From Paenibacillus amylolyticus (GTDB taxonomy: Bacteria > Bacillota > Bacilli > Paenibacillales > Paenibacillaceae), in NCBI RefSeq assembly GCF_003719335.1, contig NZ_RIAS01000001.1:186001-250000 (forward strand): a DNA stretch of 64,000 nucleotides, written 5' to 3'. How positions within the stretch are numbered: the stretch's first letter is position 1; the number at the start of each line of letters is the position of its first letter. This document shows, piece after piece, positions 1-9,354 of the stretch. The notes beneath the pieces were generated by a model. It worked only from the letters and a program-made list of their open reading frames with translations, did not search any database and was not told the origin of the DNA. Both the position numbers and the translations under genes were made by a program.

Positions 1-1964
1 GTCGTGACAACTCTGCCTTTCGCGTCGAGTTTGATTTCGGAGTCAGATAATATCTGTCCTCCGTATCCGTTTTTGGTTACACTTCGTAATACAGATCCTT
101 GTCCATTATAAGTCGTTTCTGTGTATCTTTCTAACCTGTCATTAATCTTAGTCGTTGTACGAATGGGTTGGATCCAAAAGTACGGAGACTTCCCGGTTTC
201 ATAGGCATAAGTGGATTCTTGTCCCGTACTTTGCTTCTCGGAAGTAACCATTCCATTCGTATCATAGATCACCGTAGTGGTCAGTTTATCTCCTGTGCGA
301 CCGTTCTCACTAGTCCATTCGGATTGTTCTGTAGGCAGATTCCGTTTATTTTGGCTATCGTACTTGTACTCCGTGTTATAGACGACACCATCTCCACTTA
401 ATTCATGCTTATCCACCCGGATTAAATCCGGCTGTGCAGCTGCACCGAATGATTTGGAGAACTTCCACGTATCCACTGTATTTCCTGATTTCACTTTGGT
501 CGTCCATGAAGCGGATTGACCGTATGACTCCAGATCCTCTCCAGAGTATTCGAAATTAACTTTGTCCAGATTACCTTCGGCATCTGTTGAACTAAAATGA
601 CTTTTGCGCTCTCTGACTTTGTATACAAAATGTACGGAAGACGTTCCAACCTGCTTCAAAGCCGGTATGTAGGCATAATCTGTTATCGCTGAGGATGGGC
701 TTGTAATACGCGACAGCAATGCCGTATGCATCACACCATGTGCACTCTGATTTTGTTGAAGCTCTGGTAAAAAGTTGAATTTGGATTCTGGATAATAGTA
801 CGTATAGGTCGTTGTTCGATCCAGCGCATCCGTAAACTCTCTCAGAATACGAATATCTCCGTCCTCACGCTGAGTATAGGTCACTTTCCGATCCGTTCCA
901 GCAAGCTGAACAGTCATTTTCAGATCGCTATACGTAAATGTCAGCGCTTGACCTTCGCTGTTTTCAATCCGAGAGATAACACGGTTACCGTTTGAATTCG
1001 TATATTTGAAATTCACCGCGTTTCGGTAGGCATCCGTAATCTGCAACAATTCTCCTGTTTGTGTAAACAAATACTCGTACCCGTTGCGGATGGACAAACG
1101 ATAACTGCTGGCTGCTCCATCCACCGTTACAGTTGCATCTTTTTTAAGTGAAATATCATTCCATACATAACCTTCTAGTTCCAAATTTGCGTTTAAACGA
1201 TAATAACCCACACCTGGAACATAAATGTACTGGTTCTCTCCACGTTGTTCCATAAAAGGTAGATCCCAACGCCAGCCCTGTCCAAGGCCTGCAGCTGTTT
1301 CTTTACGCGGTGTTACCGCATTAGAATACGTTTGAGTCGCTTCGTCATACTCCACACCAAGTTGTCCATTGGCTCTAGCTGTATCATAAATACGTGTCAG
1401 ATCGAAGGGAATCAAACCCGGAAGTGACAGGTCGGCACTTTGAATCGTCATCTCTCCTGTAGCAGTTGAGATGGACTCAGCTCCATAAGACGTCATATAC
1501 CGGGATGCTTCATCCCGAAGATCGACATGATCAAGCCCTGTTTGATCCACGGTTGTTCCTGTACCTGGAACTTCATCGTCAGCTGCAAGGATTGAAAAGG
1601 GTTTGAGCTGAGATGAATCAGACGGTGTGGATGAGGAAGGGCGTAGCCCCTCCATTGTAATCGGTTCGCTGACTTCCTGGGTTTGAAGCCAGTTCTCAGC
1701 AGCCGCACCGCCTGAGCGATCTGTCTGTAACGCCTTATACAACTGATACAAGGAGTAACCTTGATCGAGTTTCGCTCTGATCCATTTCTCTTGAATACCA
1801 AACTGCTCTTGTAAACTATGAATTGTAATATAGGTAGCAGAAGGAAGAGAATCTCTTCCTTCTGACGACGATGCCGCCGCAGCCTGCCCTTCATACGCAA
1901 AAGAGCCAAGCCCACTAAAAACTAATATCGCACATAACCATATCAATGTTATTTTCCTAAACAC
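1..1964 (-). CDS. RHS/YD-repeat secreted protein (3' end beyond window)
   Basis: About 654 codons are visible and the C-terminus lies beyond the left edge. The start is read as GTG at 1962-1964 because GAGGTGAT lies just upstream at good spacing. The N-terminus (FRKITLIWLCAILVFSG, then an Ala-rich stretch) looks like a Sec signal peptide. The body has the Tyr/Asp/Gly-rich strand pattern of RHS/YD-repeat proteins, for example IYDTARANG, YEYLFTQTGELLQ and YDTNGMVTSEKQ. Known RHS proteins form large secreted beta-shells, often with a variable C-terminal toxin; whether one is present here cannot be seen. It starts 30 bp after the 1101-residue repeat protein on the same strand, so the two are probably co-transcribed. 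Confidence is high for the family and low for function. Confidence 0.85.
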   Translation of the reverse strand, partial: MFRKITLIWLCAILVFSGLGSFAYEGQAAAASSSEGRDSLPSATYITIHSLQEQFGIQEKWIRAKLDQGYSLYQLYKALQTDRSGGAAAENWLQTQEVSEPITMEGLRPSSSTPSDSSQLKPFSILAADDEVPGTGTTVDQTGLDHVDLRDEASRYMTSYGAESISTATGEMTIQSADLSLPGLIPFDLTRIYDTARANGQLGVEYDEATQTYSNAVTPRKETAAGLGQGWRWDLPFMEQRGENQYIYVPGVGYYRLNANLELEGYVWNDISLKKDATVTVDGAASSYRLSIRNGYEYLFTQTGELLQITDAYRNAVNFKYTNSNGNRVISRIENSEGQALTFTYSDLKMTVQLAGTDRKVTYTQREDGDIRILREFTDALDRTTTYTYYYPESKFNFLPELQQNQSAHGVMHTALLSRITSPSSAITDYAYIPALKQVGTSSVHFVYKVRERKSHFSSTDAEGNLDKVNFEYSGEDLESYGQSASWTTKVKSGNTVDTWKFSKSFGAAAQPDLIRVDKHELSGDGVVYNTEYKYDSQNKRNLPTEQSEWTSENGRTGDKLTTTVIYDTNGMVTSEKQSTGQESTYAYETGKSPYFWIQPIRTTTKINDRLERYTETTYNGQGSVLRSVTKNGYGGQILSDSEIKLDAKGRVVT

Positions 1965-1994
1965 TTCATCACCTCAACCTAGTTTTAACAATCA

Positions 1995-4900
1995 TTAATT
2001 AAATGGGAAAATTTTCTTTGTTCTTTTCGTTAAATTACCGTTACGGTCATACTCAAAAACAATCTGATCTCCTGTATACAGCACTACTTTAAGCAATTGA
2101 TTGGCATAACCGTATTCGTAGCTGTTATCGTTGCGAATGTTCATCCAGGCCGCTTTAATGGCTCCTTTTATCGGTTTGCCTTCCTTTTCACTCAGTTTGA
2201 GATAGTACGTTTTTCCACCCTGCAGATCCCATTCAAGCACGGTATATTGCTCGCCGTACACCTGCTCCTGATCTACGGAAGACACCAGAGGCATACTGAG
2301 TTCCTTGTCTTCATACAACTCCATTCGAGGTTCGATGGAAAAATCTCCTGATTCTTTGATCGCAATTCGATATTTATCAGAGCTATAGGGACTGAAACGG
2401 TAGTAGATATTACCTTTTTGCTCTTTCGGAAGTTCGGTTTCCGTATTCTCATACAACGTCAAAAACTCAACTTCCACTTGTTTGACCGTAAAATTACGGT
2501 ATGGAGCTACGAATTTCAACGTTTGGTCTGACACATTATGCACCTGAATATCAGATCTTCCAGGTACATGTTGCGGTCCTACTGCATCTTTCCCTTCCTT
2601 AACAATGACTTGGTTCTGATTACGGATTACGTAATCGTAGACCAATCCTTCTACTTGAGATGTAAAGAGCACGGATGAGAAAGAAGATGTATTAGAGAAT
2701 ATCGCCGTGGTGTTCGGCTCCAAATTTCGTTTAAGGAGTGCAGGCTCCTGACTAGGGCTAGCTGTCACAGGTGCACTATATTGAATCGTTACCGGCTCAG
2801 CAGATATTGCAGTCATAACGAGTGTTCCGCCAGCAGGTATTTCCCAAGCATCCAAGTCTGAACCTGCCGTTAGATGCAAGAATTTATCGGTTCCTTCGTA
2901 AACTACAAAATCAACAATGGAACTGTTTGTTCCTACCCGATTGATTAGAGCCGTTGTTGCACCCGGATTCGTGAAGACTGCACTCTGTCCCTGCTTCACC
3001 GTAATTTCCGTTTCAGGTGATGGGACTTCGTCGTCTTGTCCACGGAAAATACGATAAATTCCTCCATACGTTATCGCTTGCTCGGAAATATTCGTAACGA
3101 CAATTTTTTTACTCCCCAAGACAAGTGGATCAAATGCTACTGCCGTTCTCTTGGATGATTCCGTTCCATCTGAATTGAAGATGATATAATCAAAAAATTT
3201 CTGTTGATTACTAGAGGCATCCGTCCTGATTCTCTTGGAATCGGAGCTTATATTTGTAAAGGCATAACTCTCTCCTTTGTTTAACGTTACACGCAGATAT
3301 GCCGGTTCCTTGCTATCTACTACAGAAAAATCATCTGTGTATTCAAACAGGATAGGTGTGCTTCCTACTACAGTAACAATGGCTTCACCGCCAGATGGAA
3401 TATTAGCGAGACTACCATAATTATTGAATTTGTCACTATATGCTTTGCCATCTGATTTATATACAACTACGTCATAAAGTGAACCTACCGATTTCGCATT
3501 ACTCCGAATTGGATTCCAAAGTGAACCTCCGTTTTGAAATTTCACGGATTGACCCGGTTCAACAGTAATTTTACTCAAGGCTTCATTAGGTCGATCCTCT
3601 ACATCAAAAATGGTATAGATAGCCCCCATCGTAACAGGTTGTGCAGATACGCTTGTAATTACAGCTTTATTTCCGTAATACACAACTGGAGCAGTCGCTG
3701 TTGATTTTTTAGTACTGCGTTCTGTACCATCCGGGTAATAGGTTACATAATCAAATAAACGAGCTTTGTTAGTCGATGAAGCATCACTGTCGAGATATTC
3801 TCGACTGCTACCATAGTTCCAGAAAGTCACACTCTCTCCTTGGTTCAAGGTTACACGGTGATGGGAAGGTTCCATGCTGTATTCAAAGGAAAAATCATCC
3901 GTGTAACTAAATTCAATCGGAACTTGCCCTACAACGGATACAATGGCGTAACCTTGGGATCGGATCATCGGATTGACATTTTTGTTAAAGCCGTCAGAAT
4001 GCACAACATTTTCCGAGGTATACAAGGTGTAATCAAAAACAGCTCCGTTGGCGCTGCTCGCATTGTTTTTAATTGGGTTGGCTAATGATCCATTATTCCG
4101 AAAAATAACGGATTCTCCAGGATATACAGTCACTCTTGTTATCGCATCCCCGCCAGCTTTCTGAACATCGAAAGTTCTGTATGGCACACCGTATGTCACA
4201 GGTGTTGAGGTTACCAGTGTCACCACAGCTGTTCTACCCGCAGCGATAGTCGGCTTTGTGGTTGAATTGGTCCCGGTCGTACTTTCTGTACCATCGGGAA
4301 GATAAACAACGTAATCATGTTTATCTTTAGAGGTTCCATCACTCTGAAGCGCATCCGATTTGGAACTAATATTCGTAAACTGATAACTCTCTCCTTGATT
4401 CAAAGTTACTCGTGTATACGCCGGCTCGTCACTCCAGTCACCCGTGTATACTTCATAGGGAAAACCAACACTAACAGGCTGTGAACCTGCACCTGTAATA
4501 ATAACTTCATTTCCTCCAGCAACTGAAGGCTTGCCTGTAGTTTGGAAATTTGAACTTACAAGACTCCCATCCTCTTTGTAAACAGCATAGTCTATCTTCT
4601 TATCTTGAGCTGTGGAAGTACCCGCACTTAAAACTCTTGACTGTGATCCTTCATTGAAGAAGCGGTAACTTTCTCCTTTGGATAAAGTCACACGGTGCAT
4701 CGCAGGGTTTGTGGACACACCATAGGAAAACTCCGGTCGAACCGTAACGGTGAAAGGATTTTCCCCGCTTGATGTAATGACGATCGTGTAGCCTGAATTT
4801 ACCGTTATACTTCCGGTAAAGTCTAAATTATCACCTGAAATACTTCCGTCCGGTCTATAATTGGCATAATCATATGCACTGCCTCTTGAGGTTGATGCAT

Positions 4901-5300
4901 TGATACTTAAACTCCTGGCAACGGTCCCGGTATTGGTGAATGTATATGATTCTCCCGGATTCATGACTAGTGTTTCGTTCGCCAAAGCCGCTGCTTGGGT
5001 AGTGAACATGTGCTCTCCGTATGTATCATCCGTCACCGTAAACGGGTCTGATTCCTTCATATGTTCTTCACCTTCATTTACATCCTCAGGTTCTTCATAG
5101 AAATCAGGGTCCCAACCCTCTACATCCACCTGCCCTATCAGCACTGCATCCTCCGCAGAACGGTTAACATCAACACCCGTGCTTTCGGACGTTATTATTG
5201 AAGCTGATGGATCTGAAAGTGCATAACCGCTAGTTGGAAGCATGGTTCCAATAGCAAGCCAGAAAACTAGAAAAATAATAAAGCCTCTTCGTAAATTCAT
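1995..5300 (-). CDS. Secreted protein with nine ~90-residue repeats and YD-like C-terminus
   Basis: A protein of 1101 residues with an N-terminal signal peptide (about 1-28) and then an acidic region to about residue 100. Nine tandem repeats follow, starting near residues 108, 199, 293, 386, 478, 575, 666, 763 and 852. Most open with a motif like RVTLNQGESYxFTN, later have a DYxxYxxDG stretch, and end in a hydrophobic strand. From unit 3 to unit 8 two repeat types alternate, giving a super-repeat of about 188 residues. Residues ~940-1040 resemble a PPC-like beta domain. The last 40 residues contain EYDRNGNLTKR, a YD-repeat-like motif. AAAGGAGG precedes the ATG. The RHS gene follows 30 bp downstream. 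I do not recognise the repeat as a named domain; a surface or scaffold role is inference. Confidence 0.88.
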   Translation of the reverse strand: MNLRRGFIIFLVFWLAIGTMLPTSGYALSDPSASIITSESTGVDVNRSAEDAVLIGQVDVEGWDPDFYEEPEDVNEGEEHMKESDPFTVTDDTYGEHMFTTQAAALANETLVMNPGESYTFTNTGTVARSLSINASTSRGSAYDYANYRPDGSISGDNLDFTGSITVNSGYTIVITSSGENPFTVTVRPEFSYGVSTNPAMHRVTLSKGESYRFFNEGSQSRVLSAGTSTAQDKKIDYAVYKEDGSLVSSNFQTTGKPSVAGGNEVIITGAGSQPVSVGFPYEVYTGDWSDEPAYTRVTLNQGESYQFTNISSKSDALQSDGTSKDKHDYVVYLPDGTESTTGTNSTTKPTIAAGRTAVVTLVTSTPVTYGVPYRTFDVQKAGGDAITRVTVYPGESVIFRNNGSLANPIKNNASSANGAVFDYTLYTSENVVHSDGFNKNVNPMIRSQGYAIVSVVGQVPIEFSYTDDFSFEYSMEPSHHRVTLNQGESVTFWNYGSSREYLDSDASSTNKARLFDYVTYYPDGTERSTKKSTATAPVVYYGNKAVITSVSAQPVTMGAIYTIFDVEDRPNEALSKITVEPGQSVKFQNGGSLWNPIRSNAKSVGSLYDVVVYKSDGKAYSDKFNNYGSLANIPSGGEAIVTVVGSTPILFEYTDDFSVVDSKEPAYLRVTLNKGESYAFTNISSDSKRIRTDASSNQQKFFDYIIFNSDGTESSKRTAVAFDPLVLGSKKIVVTNISEQAITYGGIYRIFRGQDDEVPSPETEITVKQGQSAVFTNPGATTALINRVGTNSSIVDFVVYEGTDKFLHLTAGSDLDAWEIPAGGTLVMTAISAEPVTIQYSAPVTASPSQEPALLKRNLEPNTTAIFSNTSSFSSVLFTSQVEGLVYDYVIRNQNQVIVKEGKDAVGPQHVPGRSDIQVHNVSDQTLKFVAPYRNFTVKQVEVEFLTLYENTETELPKEQKGNIYYRFSPYSSDKYRIAIKESGDFSIEPRMELYEDKELSMPLVSSVDQEQVYGEQYTVLEWDLQGGKTYYLKLSEKEGKPIKGAIKAAWMNIRNDNSYEYGYANQLLKVVLYTGDQIVFEYDRNGNLTKRTKKIFPFN

Positions 5301-5451
5301 GAAATTTCTTTTCCTCCTTTATATTCATCTTCCAGTTCATCCCTTAAAAGAGATAAAGATGGTCGAATTATAAGTATCGTCATTTTCCTTAATTTAGGTA
5401 ATAGTTAATTAGTCCTTTATTTTAGGGACTTTTTTCCTTTTAAGGGTGTGG

Positions 5452-5481
5452 ATAAAACAAAAAAGCCGCCAGATGGCGACT
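5452..5481 (-). terminator. Rho-independent terminator of yaaA
   Basis: On the minus strand a 7-bp stem AGTCGCC/GGCGGCT with an ATCT loop is followed by a T-run. It lies about 55 bp beyond the yaaA stop codon. Confidence 0.75.
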
Positions 5482-5536
5482 CTTTAATGGAATAAAACAG
5501 CTTGTTATTCTCTTACATATTAAATAAGCTTCACTA

Positions 5537-6289
5537 CTACTTTTCCTCTGAATAGATAAACACATAAGTACTCTCATCTGACTGTTCTTCCGAGAAAACA
5601 AAATCTAACCGATCGAATCCCTTAATATCGTGCACATCCGAAATCTTCCGCTCTGCCATATAACGTACCATCTCACCTCTGGCCATTTTGGCGCGGGTTG
5701 CCTTTTCAACCAGCTTCCCACCAACCATCTGTCCGAATACACATGTGATAAAGCGGGTCTCCTCTTTTAGAAAAGGGGTGATGTTCTTGCTATACTCTTT
5801 GGAAGCCAGATTGAGTACGCAGTTGCTTTCCGCCTGAAGCTGATCAGCCAGCTTGCTGCCCCAGAACTGATAAAGGGATTTGAATCCCGGCCCTTGCAAC
5901 TTGCCCTGCATTTCTAACCGATAAGGGGTTACTCCATCCAAAGGACGTAAGATGCCATAAAATCCGGATAATATGCGCAAATGTTGCTCCAGATACGCCA
6001 GCTCTTCCTGCTGAAAAACGCCAGGCGCCATATATTGATACTGAATGCCTTCATACGAATAGATGGCTGGCGTCAGATTATTCTTTATATTCATGTTCTG
6101 AATCCGCTGCACATTCTGTTCGGCAATGGCATCGTTACACTTCCAGAGCGCTTTAAGCTCGTCATAGGATAAGGTTTGAAGCAGACTTAATAACTGTTCT
6201 GATTCATTTATAAATTGCGGTATCGCGGCGCTAGCCATCAGATCGGTGTCGACCTTCATCTTCTTGGCTGGTGATATAATAATCCTCAT
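5537..6289 (-). CDS. yaaA: Peroxide stress protein YaaA (UPF0246/DUF328)
   Basis: 250 residues, the usual length of the YaaA family. It begins with the diagnostic MRIISPAKKM-type motif (here MRIIISPAKKMKVDTD) and carries the family stretches YSYEGIQYQYM and SGFYGILRPLDG. In E. coli, YaaA limits intracellular iron and DNA damage under peroxide stress and has a DNA-binding fold; the same role here is inferred from family membership. The gene stands alone, with a terminator just downstream on its strand. The ribosome binding site is weak (GGATGG about 10 bp upstream). Confidence 0.9.
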   Translation of the reverse strand: MRIIISPAKKMKVDTDLMASAAIPQFINESEQLLSLLQTLSYDELKALWKCNDAIAEQNVQRIQNMNIKNNLTPAIYSYEGIQYQYMAPGVFQQEELAYLEQHLRILSGFYGILRPLDGVTPYRLEMQGKLQGPGFKSLYQFWGSKLADQLQAESNCVLNLASKEYSKNITPFLKEETRFITCVFGQMVGGKLVEKATRAKMARGEMVRYMAERKISDVHDIKGFDRLDFVFSEEQSDESTYVFIYSEEK

Positions 6290-6395
6290 CGTTCTAATCC
6301 ATCCTTAATCTACCGTTGTTATGTCGTTATTCATTGTACAGGATTAGGCAGATGAATCCAATCGTGAGGCGTATTAAGCTTGCGTCTTCAATAGT

Positions 6396-6683
6396 TTACG
6401 AATTCGGATCAGGCGCAAGCTGAATCCATTCATCTTCTCTATAGTAGTAGATATGCTCCTCCGGATTGTCCTTAAATCGGACAACAACAGGATACATCGG
6501 CATTTTACTACGGCGAGCTGTGATACTTGTGATCGTCTGCTCATCTATTCCTTTTTCAACCGTTAAATACGTCCTCAACTCATCCTCAAGTTGCTTCATA
6601 TCACTCTTATAGGACCCATACCATGCCAAAGAAGCAATGATCACGAGTGTTACTAGAACCAATGAGGTCTTTAGTAATTTCAT
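6396..6683 (-). CDS. DUF3139-type small membrane-anchored protein
   Basis: 95 residues. One N-terminal membrane or signal segment (about 5-22) is followed by a small extracytoplasmic domain with YLTVEKGIDEQTITSI, a pattern I associate with DUF3139 proteins. Function is unknown for the family. A second, divergent member lies at 17530-17874. It stands alone on the minus strand and faces away from the plus-strand secreted gene at 7104. Family assignment is from memory of the pattern, without a profile search. Confidence 0.7.
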   Translation of the reverse strand: MKLLKTSLVLVTLVIIASLAWYGSYKSDMKQLEDELRTYLTVEKGIDEQTITSITARRSKMPMYPVVVRFKDNPEEHIYYYREDEWIQLAPDPNS

Positions 6684-6796
6684 CTCTATTCACCCGACTC
6701 TTTTAATTTTTCTTCTTTTAATTCTCGAATTCATCCATTTCAAAGCGATCATATAATCTGTACGGATTCCATTAATCCTTACCGCTCGCTGATACA

Positions 6797-7034
6797 AGAC
6801 ACATGGAATATATTTTACCGGAAAGAACCATTTCAACTATCCGTCTATGGACCTGATTCAAATGCATGCCATTGATATTAAACATATTTGTAGCACACAG
6901 TATGCCTCGAACTCAACTTTAGCAATCCGGAACACCAGACTTTATATCAATGGGTCTTTGCTACCAATCCGAATCAATCACTCGTCAATATGTTATTATC
7001 TGAATTTAGTCCGATATTCTCATGGTCTCCCTAA
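6797..7034 (+). pseudogene. Possible decayed ORF remnant
   Basis: In one plus-strand frame this stretch reads like protein: IFYRKEPFQLSVYGPDS, then several stops, then LNFSNPEHQTLYQWVFATNP and a tail ending SPIFSWSP before a TAA at 7032-7034. The clean final ~40 codons with ordinary composition suggest the 3' end of a broken gene. No start or ribosome binding site is visible and I do not recognise a family. Chance open reading is a fair alternative. It fills most of the 420-bp gap between the DUF3139 gene and the next plus-strand gene. Confidence 0.25.
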
Positions 7035-7103
7035 ATTGTTTTGTTATGATGATTAATAAAAGTATTTACATCAATGGATCAAGAGAAAGGGTGTCGCTTC
7101 TTC

Positions 7104-7874
7104 ATGTTTATTATTCAATTACTGGTTACGCTCGTACTTTTGAGTGGTTCAGGCAATGCAGATTATGCCTCATCTACAAACCTAGAGAACACATCATTAC
7201 ACACGCGAACTGCTTCGCCTGAACTTGTATTAGAATCCGGTTTGAAGCCTTTCCGGTCGGAATTAACATACAAAGATCTTAAGCCAGATTACAATGCATT
7301 CGAGCAGGCCGCGAGCAATCTTAGTGATAAACTTTTTGAAAACACATCATCACCGATCTTATCTAAAGCTGGGGATACGGGCATATTCGAATACGGTGGA
7401 CAGCTGAAATTGTTAAAAACAGTTTCTCTAGATCAAAGTATTGCAGTTGGACCATTAACTATTCATCTGATGGATGTCCAATTACTAGAGGCTAATGATA
7501 TTCCCGAGGACACCCGCAAAAACATTTCGGTTCTCAATCAACAGGATATCGCTTCTAAAATGACTTATATCAAAATCCTATACAGTGTCGAAAATACAAC
7601 GGATCAAAATATCGGATTTTACGGTCTGAATTCTGTTCATCTGAACACGGGCAACCCTACTTCAGCAGATCGTAATTTCATGAGGAAACCTTATATCTAT
7701 CATCAATATAATGGTGTAGTCATGGATAATATAGCGGCTGGTTTCGTGTACACTGGTGATCCCGACAAACTGGAATCCATCGAACTGGTTTTTAACAAGA
7801 TCTATGACTATGACACGGGAAAAACAATTGTAGAGCCGACTTCATTGACGATCCCATTCGAAACTAAAGATTAA
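7104..7874 (+). CDS. Secreted protein of unknown function
   Basis: About 256 residues from ATG 7104, which has AGAAAGGG about 12 bp upstream. An in-frame ATG at 7074 would add ten residues but has no visible ribosome binding site. The N-terminus (MFIIQLLVTLVLLSGSGNA) is a short signal peptide or anchor. The mature part is mixed and strand-rich, with VGPLTIHLMDVQLLEAND and a later segment YSVENTTDQNIGFYGLNS. That pattern resembles Ig-like telokin/DUF4352-type lipoprotein domains, but I cannot name the family. It is a single gene followed by a two-way terminator at about 7940. Confidence 0.75.
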   Translation: MFIIQLLVTLVLLSGSGNADYASSTNLENTSLHTRTASPELVLESGLKPFRSELTYKDLKPDYNAFEQAASNLSDKLFENTSSPILSKAGDTGIFEYGGQLKLLKTVSLDQSIAVGPLTIHLMDVQLLEANDIPEDTRKNISVLNQQDIASKMTYIKILYSVENTTDQNIGFYGLNSVHLNTGNPTSADRNFMRKPYIYHQYNGVVMDNIAAGFVYTGDPDKLESIELVFNKIYDYDTGKTIVEPTSLTIPFETKD

Positions 7875-7937
7875 CATTGAATCTGCGCTGTCCCACTACT
7901 CCATATATTCCTTATCCGCAATAACAACATATAAATA

Positions 7938-7993
7938 AAACAAGCCCCGGTGAAATATCTGCGAATCATCTGCAGCGTTCAACCAGGGTTTGT
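7938..7993. terminator. Bidirectional terminator between convergent genes
   Basis: Long imperfect hairpin ACAAGCCCCGGTGAA ... TTCAACCAGGGTTTGT. On the minus strand it is followed by a T-rich run, so it should end the 8058-9077 gene. On the plus strand the tail is TGTTGTT, which could also end the 7104-7874 gene. Confidence 0.65.
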
Positions 7994-8057
7994 TGTTGGA
8001 TCAAAAAATTAGTTACCACTCTTTCCGCCTAATTAGCTGGCTTCTTGCAATCCTACC

Positions 8058-9077
8058 TCATCTCGTAAAATCATGCTGCCCAATGGTCAGCAGTGTGGGC
8101 CTGCTCTTACTCCACTCGGACGTGGCAATCTTCGGATTGTAATAAAATAGCGCACCATGCGTTGGGTCGGCACCATTGAGAGCTTGACGGGCAGCCTTGA
8201 ACGAGGTTGCGGTTGGCTTCAGATTAAACTGACCATCGTCTACAGCTGTGAACTGACCTTTTTGGAAAATGACTTCGGAGATGGATGACGGGAATTCTCC
8301 CGATTGCACCCGATTTAAGACAACTGCCCCTACAGCGACCTGTCCTTCAAAAGATTCCCCGCGCGCTTCCCCATGGATCAACTTCGCCAGTTGACGCAGC
8401 GTTTCACCTTCGGCTTTAACCTTTTGGTTCAGCCTGTTCAGCGTCACAGGCCCTGCTACACCATCGGCGCTCAGCCCCTGCGCTTGTTGGAACTCGCGAA
8501 CAGCGCTTTGGGTAATCGAACCATAATAACCTGTTACTCCAGCGTCAAAATACCCGAGCTCACTTAATTGCTCCTGCAATTGCACCACGTGTTCACTGCG
8601 AATGCCCTGCTCCAGCTTCTGGGCTCCAGCCGAAGGCGCGGCAACAGTAAGTCCAAGCGTCATTGCACAGGCGCCAAGAAGCATACTCACTCGTCCTGCT
8701 CTCTTGCCATTTTTTCTGCCCCTGCGATGGGTGACTTTACGACTCACGGTGATAGGCTCCATATCTTCTGCACTCGGGCGCTGATCATGAAGTTCAACCT
8801 TTCTTCCATTGATCTCCAACTTAGCTTCTTTATCGGAGATGCCGATGGCGCTTGTCATCTTAAGTTCATATACATCTTGCCTCTCTTTTGCAGGAGTAAG
8901 ATCGATCACGCTCCATCCACCGTAAGCACGTTCCATCTCACTCACTTTCACGTTGCCATTATAACTGTTGTGCACCTCTCTTATCCCTGCCTCTTCATCA
9001 ACTCGCACCATTTCGTACACGCTATGCTGTTCACTCGTCATATGCATTTCGCTCATTGTATTCTTCTTATTCGTCAT
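8058..9077 (-). CDS. SleB-like cell wall hydrolase with cytosolic N-terminal region
   Basis: 339 residues from the ATG at 9077, chosen because GGAGG lies 8 bp upstream; a longer frame from 9155 lacks such a site. Residues 1-128 are hydrophilic and end in a basic stretch (RRGRKNGKRAGR). One membrane segment follows at about 130-152, then a peptidoglycan-binding repeat (about 158-217) and a Hydrolase_2/SleB-like catalytic domain (about 228-338). The catalytic domain has the conserved IHGEARGE, with the likely catalytic Glu, and VGAVVLNRV. SleB enzymes cleave muramic-lactam peptidoglycan of the spore cortex, while vegetative relatives trim walls. The 128-residue region before the membrane segment is not typical of SleB and suggests a type II membrane protein with a cytosolic part. 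Confidence 0.85.
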   Translation of the reverse strand: MTNKKNTMSEMHMTSEQHSVYEMVRVDEEAGIREVHNSYNGNVKVSEMERAYGGWSVIDLTPAKERQDVYELKMTSAIGISDKEAKLEINGRKVELHDQRPSAEDMEPITVSRKVTHRRGRKNGKRAGRVSMLLGACAMTLGLTVAAPSAGAQKLEQGIRSEHVVQLQEQLSELGYFDAGVTGYYGSITQSAVREFQQAQGLSADGVAGPVTLNRLNQKVKAEGETLRQLAKLIHGEARGESFEGQVAVGAVVLNRVQSGEFPSSISEVIFQKGQFTAVDDGQFNLKPTATSFKAARQALNGADPTHGALFYYNPKIATSEWSKSRPTLLTIGQHDFTR

Positions 9078-9222
9078 TTCCTTAACCTCCATTTTTCTGA
9101 ATCCAGTTATACGGCTTCCCCCTGAATCCTCTCGGATGGACATCCCGAGTGTCATTATAGGATATCAAAAATTGCCCGTCTATCGGACCGATGGAGCATG
9201 AAAAAATGAGTCCTGCACATAT

Positions 9223-9268
9223 CAAAAAGAGGCATGAGCCCATGGTCGTATCAGGGTCACACCTCTTC
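9223..9268 (-). terminator. Terminator downstream of the niaP-like gene
   Basis: On the minus strand AAGAGG...CCC pairs with GGG...CCTCTT and TTTTTG follows. It lies about 90 bp after the MFS gene stop. Confidence 0.65.
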
Positions 9269-9354
9269 TTATATCAACCTTGTACCGCTAATTCAGCCTC
9301 CACTTCCGTAGGCAAACAGACCCGCACAAAAGTTGCGCTAAAATTTTCTCACCA

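Noticed and set aside
5419-5444. AGTCC/GGACT hairpin with a T-run on the plus strand, upstream of the 1101-residue gene
   Set aside because: No plus-strand gene ends there, and on the minus strand it lacks a T-run. Short stem, likely chance.
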